From positions 1-10,319 of the forward strand of contig CAYOAF010000216.1 of the NCBI GenBank assembly GCA_964401855.1: 10,319 nucleotides of DNA, in the 5' to 3' direction. This document shows positions 5,611 to 10,319 of this stretch, in pieces. A model generated the notes under the pieces. It did not search any database. It saw only the letters and a list, made by a program, of their open reading frames with translations, and was not told the DNA's origin. The DNA is from CAJWBT01 sp964401855 (lineage in GTDB: Bacteria > Chloroflexota > Dehalococcoidia > Lucifugimonadales > UBA3495). Position numbers and translations under genes: made by a program. Position 1 is the first letter of the stretch. Each line of letters starts with the position of its first letter.

Positions 5611-7629
5611 TCACTGTTTATTCCCCGCCGCGAGGCGCGCTGCCTCTTCCGCCATCCGCTGGGCGGTGAGGCCGAATTTTTCGTACAGGACACCGGCCGG
5701 GGCCGAGGCGCCGAAGTGGGGGACGCCGATGGTGGCGCCGTCCAACCCAACGTACCGCTCCCATCCCAGGGACGTTGCCGCTTCAATTGAGACCCGCGCC
5801 CTCACGTCCGGCGGCAGGACGCTGTCCCGGTACTCCACCGGCTGGGCGTCGAACAGCTCCCAGGAGGGTAGCGAGACCACTCGGGCCATCACGCCCCGGT
5901 CCCGCAAAAGCTGCCCCGCCTCCAGGGCGATGTGGACCTCGGAGCCGGTGCCAATGAGGACGGCATCCGGCTTTCCCGGCGCTTCCCAGAGCACGTAGCC
6001 TCCCCGTTGAACGCCGTCGGCCTTGGCGTATACGGCCCGGTCCAATACCGGAAGGTTCTGGCGGCTCATCACCAGGGCGGTCGGCCCTTCGCGGCGTGAC
6101 ACGGCCGCTTTCCATGCCTCCACCGTCTCGGTAGCGTCGGCGGGGCGCAGCACCACCAGGTTGGGGATGGCCCGCAGAGCCAAGAGCTGCTCGATGGGCT
6201 GGTGGGTCGGGCCGTCCTCTCCCACTCCGATGGAGTCGTGGGTGAAGACGTACACCACCCGCAGGTCCATCAGCGCCGCCAGGCGGATGGGTGGCCGCAT
6301 GTAGTCGGAAAAGACCAGGAAGGTGGCGGTGTAAGGGACAATGCCTCCGTGCAGCGCCATTCCGTTGGCGATGGAACCCATGGCGTGCTCCCGGACGCCG
6401 AAGTGCAGGTTATGGCCGGAGTGCTCCTCGGGCCCATAGTGGCCCCGGTCATTGAGCAGGGTCTTGGTCGAGGGGGCCAGGTCCGCCGAGCCGCCGGTGA
6501 AAGAGTGAACAGTCTTCACCATGGCGTCCATAACCCGGCCCGAAGCCTCGCGGGTCGCCACGGGCTTATCTCCGGGGTTGAATAGCCCGTCCAGGTCCAG
6601 GTCCCACCCCTTGGGGAGGTCCCCTTGCAGGGCTTCTCCAAGCTGAGCGGCCTCGGCCGGGTAGGTCTGGCGATAGGCTTCCATGCGGGCCTGCCATTCG
6701 TCCTGACGGCGGCGGCCTCGCTCCCGTGCTTGGCGGAAATGGTCCAGGGCTTCCTGGGGGACAGTAAAGGGCCCCTGGGAAGGCCATCCCAACTGGGCCT
6801 TGGTCAGGCGCACCTCCTCCTCACCCAGCGGCTCGCCGTGGGCCGAGGCGGTGCCCGCCTTGTTGGGGCTGCCGTAGCCGATGACGGTGCGGCAGACGAT
6901 CAGGCTCGGCATGGTGGTCTCCGCTTGGGCCGCGCGGATCGCCGAGTCCAAGCTCCCCGGGTCCATCCCGTCTATGGGGCCGGCGACGTGCCAGCCGTAG
7001 GCCTGGAACCGCTGTGCTACGTTCTCGGTGAAGGCGATGTCGGTATTGCCTTCAATCGAAACGTCGTTGTCGTCGTACAGATAAATCAGCTTGCCCAGGC
7101 GCAACGTTCCCGCCAGGGAGGCTGCCTCGGAAGCGACCCCTTCCTGCAGGTCGCCGTCGGAGACAATGGCGTAGGTGTAGTGATCGACGATTTCGTGACC
7201 GGGCCGGTTGTAATGCCCGGCCAGCCACCCCTCGGCCATGGCCATCCCGACTCCGTGGGCAAATCCCTGGCCCAGGGGGCCCGTGGTCATCTCGACGCCG
7301 GGGGTCAAGCCGTATTCCGGGTGTCCCGGCGTTTTGCTGCCCCATTGACGGAACTGCTTCAGTTCGTCCAGTGGCAAGTCGTAGCCGGTAAGGTGGAGGA
7401 GCGCATAAAGCATGGCTGAGGCGTGACCCGGTGAAAGGAGGAACCGGTCCCGGTCCGGCCATTGGGGGTCTTCCGGGTTGTGCTTGAGAGACCGGTCCCA
7501 CAACACGTAAGCAAGAGGCGCTGCCCCCATGGGAGCCCCTGGGTGGCCGGACTTGGCCTGCTGCACGGCGTCCACCGCCAGGAACCGCATTGTGTTGATA
7601 CAAAGCTCGTCGAGCTTGGGGTCGGTCAT
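5611..7629 (-). CDS. tkt: Transketolase
   Basis: A 672-residue, thiamine diphosphate-dependent cytoplasmic enzyme that moves two-carbon ketol units among pentose phosphate pathway sugars. Length is normal for the family. Counted from the chosen start, KSGHPG has the substrate-contacting histidine at 29. The metal/cofactor motif runs from SDGDLQEG (157-164) to YDDND (185-189); S in place of the usual first G of GDG also occurs in other bacterial transketolases. The catalytic glutamate E414 lies in FGVREHAMG, and the active-site histidine at 476 in GEDGPTHQP. The C-terminal domain is complete, with FGASAPAG near the end. The frame is open 16 codons further upstream, but the ATG at 7629 has GAGGAG six bases before it, so that start is preferred. 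First gene of the operon; its TGA overlaps the rpiB GTG. Confidence 0.96.
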   Translation of the reverse strand: MTDPKLDELCINTMRFLAVDAVQQAKSGHPGAPMGAAPLAYVLWDRSLKHNPEDPQWPDRDRFLLSPGHASAMLYALLHLTGYDLPLDELKQFRQWGSKTPGHPEYGLTPGVEMTTGPLGQGFAHGVGMAMAEGWLAGHYNRPGHEIVDHYTYAIVSDGDLQEGVASEAASLAGTLRLGKLIYLYDDNDVSIEGNTDIAFTENVAQRFQAYGWHVAGPIDGMDPGSLDSAIRAAQAETTMPSLIVCRTVIGYGSPNKAGTASAHGEPLGEEEVRLTKAQLGWPSQGPFTVPQEALDHFRQARERGRRRQDEWQARMEAYRQTYPAEAAQLGEALQGDLPKGWDLDLDGLFNPGDKPVATREASGRVMDAMVKTVHSFTGGSADLAPSTKTLLNDRGHYGPEEHSGHNLHFGVREHAMGSIANGMALHGGIVPYTATFLVFSDYMRPPIRLAALMDLRVVYVFTHDSIGVGEDGPTHQPIEQLLALRAIPNLVVLRPADATETVEAWKAAVSRREGPTALVMSRQNLPVLDRAVYAKADGVQRGGYVLWEAPGKPDAVLIGTGSEVHIALEAGQLLRDRGVMARVVSLPSWELFDAQPVEYRDSVLPPDVRARVSIEAATSLGWERYVGLDGATIGVPHFGASAPAGVLYEKFGLTAQRMAEEAARLAAGNKQ

Positions 7630-7635
7630 GCTCAG

Positions 7636-7641
7636 CTCCTC
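7636..7641 (-). promoter_or_regulatory. Shine-Dalgarno deciding the tkt start
   Basis: GAGGAG on the minus strand, six bases before the ATG at 7627-7629. No comparable site precedes the longer reading that begins at 7677. Confidence 0.8.
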
Positions 7642-7936
7642 GGGATGATCGTGGCCAGGCGGCCCCGGTCTCGCCACCGCGTCCCACCTATATCATCCGG
7701 CAGATTTCTGCATTGAGCAACTGTCTGCCCCAGTAGATCGGCCCCGCGGAAGAGTTTCCCACGTAACTCTCGCGACGGCCGGCTTCATACTGTAGTGCGG
7801 GCCCGCATGTTTCATGGGTGCCGAGGGCCATGGCTTCAACTGCCATCAGGCCCCGCCACGGACTAAAACCGGACGCGCATCCCCGATTGCCGGAGAGAGT
7901 TCCAGTACCCATTATGAGAATCACCGTTAGTATCAT
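7642..7936. other. Intergenic region between tkt and the reductase gene
   Basis: Apart from the weak promoter-like pair near 7690-7720 there is no supported gene. A minus-strand frame crosses it, giving about 80 residues down to a stop at 7688, but it runs through the repeat arm, has no Shine-Dalgarno and resembles nothing I know. Confidence 0.4.
7687..7720 (-). promoter_or_regulatory. Weak candidate promoter for the tkt operon
   Basis: On the minus strand TTGCTC (7715-7720) is followed 19 bases later by TGATAT (7690-7695), which overlaps TATAGG (7687-7692). Match and spacing are mediocre, but it is the best -35/-10-like pair I found in the roughly 90 bases upstream of tkt. Transcription start is unproven. 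Confidence 0.22.
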
Positions 7937-7999
7937 CCGTTCACCCTGAGCTTGTCGAAGGGAGATGGGCCAGCGGTTCGACAAGCTCACCACGAACGG
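7937..7999. repeat. Imperfect inverted repeat with the GAGCTTGTCGAA core
   Basis: The left arm contains GAGCTTGTCGAA (7948-7959) and the right arm TTCGACAAGCTC (7977-7988). The stem is 13 bp with the flanking T-A pair (7947-7959 with 7977-7989), then a 4x4 internal loop, then 6 bp more (7937-7942 with 7994-7999). The loop is 17 bases. The arm pair, reading as CCTTCGACAAGCTCAGGGTG on one strand and its close variant on the other, is a dispersed intergenic repeat I know from many environmental bacterial genomes. It lies 54 bases past the reductase stop and could act as its terminator or mRNA 3' stabiliser. Confidence 0.8.
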
Positions 8000-8052
8000 T
8001 ATTTGTAGTGCCAATTGACAGAATTTGTGACGCCGATTATCGAAAGGAAGCC

Positions 8053-9261
8053 CTAATCTCCTTTGTACCTGCGGCTTCCCTCGGTTTTCTCCAGGTATTG
8101 CCGAATCATCAAGGCGGCGGTGGCGCCCTCCCCAACGGCGGCGGCGACCTGTTTCGTGCTGCCGGCCCGAACATCTCCTGCGGCGAAGACGCCTTCGATG
8201 TTGGTCTCCAGGCTCATGCTGGTCTTGATGAATCCCCATTTGTCCAGGTCAACTGCTCCGCGAACGAAGTCAACGTTCAGGTCCAGGCCGATGAAGACGA
8301 AGACCGCTCCCGGCGTCAGTTCCTCGATCTCGCCGGTATCGCCGGACTCGACCAGCACCGAGCTGAGATTACCGTTGCCCTTGAACCCCTGGACCGTGGT
8401 GTTCAGCCTGATTTCCATCTGCGGATGGCCTGCCGCTTTCTCCTGAAGTATCTGGCTTGCTCCAAGGCGGTCCCGCACCTCGAGAACGGTAACCTTCGTG
8501 GCGAATTTGGTGAGAAACAGGCCTTCTTCAATGCCGCTGTTGCCGCCCCCGACCACCACCATCTCTTGCCCTTTGTAGAACGGACCGTCGCAGGTGGCGC
8601 AAAAGTGGACGCCCGCTCCGATGAAGTCCTCTTCGCCCGGAACGTTCAGCCGGCGGTACCGGCTGCCGGTGGCCAGCAGAATGGCGCGGGAGCAGTACTC
8701 GTCCCCGCCATCGGTGCGGACCATCCTGTAGTCCCCCTCGGACCCGATGCCGGTCACTCCCCGGGCCGGAAGTATCTCGACTCCGAAACGCTCCGCTTGG
8801 GCCTTCATTTCGTCGGCCAACTCCGCTCCGTGAACGCCTTTGGAGAAACCCGGGTAGTTCTCGATCTGCTCGTTGGACCCCGCCTGTCCGCCCACGGCGC
8901 TACGTTCGATGATGAGGGCGTCCATTCCCTCGCGGGCGGCGTAGATGGCCGCCGTCAGCCCGGCCGGGCCCCCACCCACGATCATCAGGTCGTAGAATTC
9001 TCGCTTGGCCCTTGGGCTGATCCCCAGCTCGGCGGCGATCTCGGAGTTGGTGGGCTCCACCAAGATGGAGCCATCTTCGAAGATTATGGTGGGGATGATC
9101 TGCTTACCGTTGTTGGCCTGCTGGACGTAGCGCCTGCCCTCCTCGTCAAGGTCTATGTCGACCCAGTCGTAGGGGACGCGCTGCTCCCCAAGAAACTGTT
9201 TGGATTTCTTGCAGTCAGGACACCAGGGCGCCCCGTACACCGTAATCTTAGCATCAGGCAT
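8053..9261 (-). CDS. Glutaredoxin/mycoredoxin-thioredoxin reductase fusion
   Basis: A 402-residue cytoplasmic flavoenzyme with its own redoxin. Residues 1-80 are a glutaredoxin/mycoredoxin-like fold: redox pair CPDC (C14, C17) after KITVYGAPW, the cis-proline region IIPTIIFEDGS (55-65) and an EPTNSEIAAEL tail. Residues about 90-395 are a low-molecular-weight thioredoxin reductase: FAD loop GGGPAG (96-101), redox-active CATC (C221, C224) in HFCATCDG, NADPH loop GGGNSGIEE (238-246) and the FAD-contacting AGDVR (361-365). It should pass electrons from NADPH through FAD and CATC to the attached CPDC and on to target disulfides. The ATG at 9261 is chosen because GGAGG lies 7 bases upstream; the frame is open 19 codons further. 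It stands alone, with long intergenic regions on both sides. Gene name left open, since trxB would describe only the second domain. Confidence 0.93.
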   Translation of the reverse strand: MPDAKITVYGAPWCPDCKKSKQFLGEQRVPYDWVDIDLDEEGRRYVQQANNGKQIIPTIIFEDGSILVEPTNSEIAAELGISPRAKREFYDLMIVGGGPAGLTAAIYAAREGMDALIIERSAVGGQAGSNEQIENYPGFSKGVHGAELADEMKAQAERFGVEILPARGVTGIGSEGDYRMVRTDGGDEYCSRAILLATGSRYRRLNVPGEEDFIGAGVHFCATCDGPFYKGQEMVVVGGGNSGIEEGLFLTKFATKVTVLEVRDRLGASQILQEKAAGHPQMEIRLNTTVQGFKGNGNLSSVLVESGDTGEIEELTPGAVFVFIGLDLNVDFVRGAVDLDKWGFIKTSMSLETNIEGVFAAGDVRAGSTKQVAAAVGEGATAALMIRQYLEKTEGSRRYKGD

Positions 9262-9268
9262 GCGTCTA

Positions 9269-9273
9269 CCTCC
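9269..9273 (-). promoter_or_regulatory. Shine-Dalgarno deciding the reductase start
   Basis: GGAGG on the minus strand, 7 bases before the ATG at 9259-9261, which begins directly at the first beta strand of the glutaredoxin fold (residues PDAKITVYG). This rules against the longer start at 9318. Confidence 0.8.
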
Positions 9274-9501
9274 AACAGATGGTGATATGGGCGCGAATCG
9301 TACCTGCTTTTGCCTCAAACCCGGAAAACACTCGGCGCTGGCAAGAACCTATCCGGAACTCAATGTCTACTGAGCTGATGTTCAAGCCCACCCGCCGAAC
9401 CGGGTTTCAGAGTCTTTTCATCTCTTCCCTGCGGCCACGAAGTGTTACGGGTGTCCGCGTGGGAAAGCAATATGCTAGCAGAAAACCTGAGCCACAAACA
9501 A
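9274..9501. other. Upstream region of the reductase gene; nothing certain
   Basis: No gene is supported. Open frames on both strands give low-complexity, unrecognisable translations. A short stem, ACCCG with CGGGT around CCGAAC, is visible near 9390-9405, but no good promoter for the minus-strand reductase could be picked out. The base composition looks less GC-rich than the neighbouring genes. Confidence 0.4.
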
Positions 9502-9528
9502 TTGAACGTCATGTCAAGGCTATATAAT
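9502..9528 (+). promoter_or_regulatory. Candidate sigma-70 promoter on the + strand
   Basis: TTGAAC (9502-9507) and a perfect TATAAT (9523-9528) are separated by 15 bases, two fewer than optimal. It points away from the reductase gene, towards the foldable segment at 9616-9724. No protein gene on the + strand lies downstream, so if active it would make a non-coding or antisense transcript. A 19-codon frame begins with ATG at 9538. Confidence 0.4.
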
Positions 9529-9615
9529 CGAGATACTATGACGGTTTCAGTTAGTCGACTCTCCGGATCCCCGAAGCGATCCATGAGGAAGCGCTGACAT
9601 CATCCTGGAAGTTTA

Positions 9616-9724
9616 GCGGCCCGTCGCTCACCTCGTGTCCGGCGGTGGCGAGTAGCCGGACCCGCGCGGATCAACCTGGGAGAGCGGGTGGAAATAGAAG
9701 CCTCAGCTTCGCAAAACTGGCCGC
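9616..9724 (+). ncRNA. Candidate structured RNA, unrecognised
   Basis: The segment folds as a closed multi-branch unit. An outer stem pairs GCGGCC (9616-9621) with GGCCGC (9719-9724). Inside are GTCCGGC (9637-9643) with GCCGGAC (9655-9661), CCCGC (9661-9665) with GCGGG (9684-9688), which shares base 9661 with the previous stem, and GAAGC (9697-9701) with GCTTC (9706-9710). In addition TCGCTCACC (9624-9632) can pair with GGTGGCGA (9644-9651) in the loop of the first inner hairpin, leaving one base bulged. That gives either a pseudoknot or a competing fold. I compared it from memory with common riboswitches, 6S, SRP, tmRNA, RNase P and tRNA and recognised none. A promoter-like TTGAAC/TATAAT lies about 90 bases upstream. 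High GC makes chance stems easy, so this is tentative. Confidence 0.28.
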
Positions 9725-9759
9725 CTGGAAACGCCGGGAATAGGTCACATCAGAAGAGT

Positions 9760-9787
9760 CTCGGCAGACCACCAATATGATGCCGAG
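9760..9787. repeat. Small inverted repeat
   Basis: CTCGGCA (9760-9766) is complementary to TGCCGAG (9781-9787) around a 14-base loop. It lies between the foldable segment and the end of the small gene at 9857. Function unknown; there is no uridine tract on either side. Confidence 0.4.
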
Positions 9788-9826
9788 CGGCAGTCACTCG
9801 ATTCGACGGTCCAACAAGACGCTTCC

Positions 9827-9840
9827 CCGGCGAAGGCCGG
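9827..9840 (-). terminator. Weak terminator-like hairpin after the small gene
   Basis: CCGGC (9827-9831) pairs with GCCGG (9836-9840) around a tetraloop that reads CTTC on the minus strand. It starts 17 bases beyond the TAG of the small gene. The sequence after it is only mildly T-rich, so termination is uncertain. Confidence 0.3.
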
Positions 9841-9856
9841 AGTGGAGCGAGGGGTC

Positions 9857-10141
9857 CTAAGCCACGGGAACACTGCCGCGCCGGAGAGACTCGGCGTTCC
9901 TGCGGGTCCGGCGTGCGGTGCATGTCGGGCAGTCGCAGCCCCTTTTATCTTCAAACACCGGGAGGAGCACAGCCCTAATTACATCGGCCGTGGTGAGGCC
10001 GTGGGCGGCAGCTTGTTCACACATGCTCTGGACGGCGCCGCGCGCGGTTTCAACACCCTCGAATGACATCGCCTCTCCGCCAAGCAGTCCATTGACCACC
10101 ACGCGCACCTGAGAGACCACCATTCGTTCGCTCTGGCCCAT
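9857..10141 (-). CDS. Small hypothetical protein with a C-terminal CxCxxC motif
   Basis: A 94-residue soluble protein that I do not recognise. The N-terminal two thirds look like a compact alpha/beta domain: SQVRVVVNGLL (10-20), then a helix around ETARGAVQSMCEQAAAHG (31-48), then TTADVIRAVLLPVF (50-63). A charged linker (EDKRG) leads to CDCPTC (C69, C71, C74) and a strongly basic tail (RRTRRN and later RR). Three cysteines in a CxCxxC pattern beside basic residues could bind a metal such as zinc, or be redox-active; a fourth cysteine is C41. The ATG at 10141 has GGGAGGG 8 bases upstream and is preferred over the ATG 13 codons further up. Codon choice resembles the neighbouring real genes. 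It is read alone, with the reductase gene far downstream on the same strand. Confidence 0.7.
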   Translation of the reverse strand: MGQSERMVVSQVRVVVNGLLGGEAMSFEGVETARGAVQSMCEQAAAHGLTTADVIRAVLLPVFEDKRGCDCPTCTARRTRRNAESLRRGSVPVA

Positions 10142-10149
10142 CGACTGTT

Positions 10150-10156
10150 CCCTCCC
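10150..10156 (-). promoter_or_regulatory. Shine-Dalgarno deciding the start of the small gene
   Basis: GGGAGGG on the minus strand, 8 bases before the ATG at 10139-10141. A CATAAT at 10164-10169 just upstream resembles a -10 element, but I see no good -35 partner. Confidence 0.7.
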
Positions 10157-10169
10157 ACGAGTTATTATG

Positions 10170-10319
10170 ATGTGGGACAAGCCGGCTCTTCTTACGCCCT
10201 CGCCCCGTGATATTCGATTCCGTTCCCGATTCCGGCTCTAAGCGGCTACCGCTTCCCTCCGGCCAATGGCGACGGCTTGGGTGCTGGAGCCTGAACTCGC
10301 TTCCCTGAGTAGGGTTTCT
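10170..10319. other. Upstream region of the small gene; no supported gene
   Basis: No coding region is supported to the window edge. A perfect small hairpin, AAGCGG (10240-10245) with CCGCTT (10249-10254) around CTA, is the only visible structure. Confidence 0.4.

Larger units (their letters stand above)
5123..5614 (-). pseudogene. rpiB: Ribose-5-phosphate isomerase B interrupted by an in-frame TAA
   Basis: Ribose-5-phosphate isomerase B interconverts ribose-5-phosphate and ribulose-5-phosphate in the pentose phosphate pathway. Reading from a GTG at 5614, codons 1-26 give VTQPVVWGADHGGYPLKEEL and then ATWMKS. Codon 27 is TAA (5534-5536), and the same frame continues with GYLVEDLGPNS to the normal end at 5123. 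Before the stop lies the substrate-binding ADHGG (residues 9-13). After it come the catalytic cysteine C68 in ILICGSGVG, HDTYSAR, and histidine 101 in EHDG. The frame is kept on both sides, so this is a point nonsense change rather than an indel. Two other sites drift from family consensus: EHN to EHD, and LGARV to LRARV (R110). The GTG overlaps the tkt stop (GTGA) and the rpiB stop overlaps tal-pgi (ATGA), so the gene once sat coupled in the operon. Sequencing error, readthrough or a split product remain possible. Confidence 0.85.

Noticed and set aside
6625..7419. 264-codon + strand frame inside tkt
   Set aside because: Antisense shadow; transketolase motifs on the minus strand are complete.
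7688..8239. 183-codon minus-strand frame through the repeat and intergenic region
   Set aside because: Its first part is an out-of-frame copy of the reductase 3' end and it runs through the inverted repeat. The last 80 residues match nothing and lack a ribosome site.
8008..9285. 425-codon + strand frame covering the reductase
   Set aside because: Antisense shadow. The minus strand shows CPDC, CATC and both nucleotide-binding loops with a good Shine-Dalgarno.
9512..9517. Perfect TTGACA on the minus strand
   Set aside because: No -10-like hexamer at 15-19 bases downstream on that strand, so no promoter is called.
9279..9584. Short open frames on both strands upstream of the reductase gene
   Set aside because: Unrecognisable translations, no ribosome sites and mutual overlap.
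9666..9710. tRNA-like stretch (CTGGGAGAGCGG resembles a D-arm)
   Set aside because: No anticodon arm, T-arm or acceptor pairing follows.

Overview
The window is high-GC bacterial DNA. It resembles Chloroflexota (SAR202/Dehalococcoidia-like): it has a transaldolase/phosphoglucose isomerase fusion, an MCT/OFA-like MFS transporter, a glutaredoxin-thioredoxin reductase fusion and two kinds of dispersed palindromic repeat. The lineage is inferred from gene content, not shown by a marker gene.

Layout. 1-198 (+): the last 38 codons of a membrane protein and a strong intrinsic terminator. 199-520: no supported gene. 521-1852 (+): a 12-helix MFS transporter, followed by a near-perfect palindrome (1918-1964). 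2014-2334 (-): two gene remnants, one matching the N-terminus of a flavin disulfide reductase and one matching an internal piece of glucose-6-phosphate dehydrogenase. 2385-7629 (-): a tight operon reading transketolase, rpiB, transaldolase-phosphoglucose isomerase, with 4-base overlaps at both junctions. 7630-8052: operon leader and an inverted repeat. 8053-9261 (-): a glutaredoxin-thioredoxin reductase fusion. 9262-9856: a long intergenic region with a promoter-like sequence and a strongly foldable segment on the + strand. 9857-10141 (-): a small CxCxxC protein. 10142-10319: its leader.

How the genes work together. Transketolase, ribose-5-phosphate isomerase B, transaldolase and phosphoglucose isomerase together cover most of the non-oxidative pentose phosphate pathway and its link to glycolysis. 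In this copy rpiB carries an in-frame TAA at codon 27, and what looks like a zwf (oxidative branch) remnant lies just downstream of the operon, so the pathway locus appears partly eroded. The broken rpiB is flanked by intact, tightly coupled genes. Its TAA forms part of a Shine-Dalgarno-like TAAGG placed 7 bases before a GTG, which would permit restart. The reductase fusion is a self-contained NADPH-driven thiol reduction module.

The points most worth checking are the rpiB nonsense codon with its possible restart, the gene remnants at 2014-2334, and the unrecognised foldable element at 9616-9724. No wholly new defence or mobile system was recognised.
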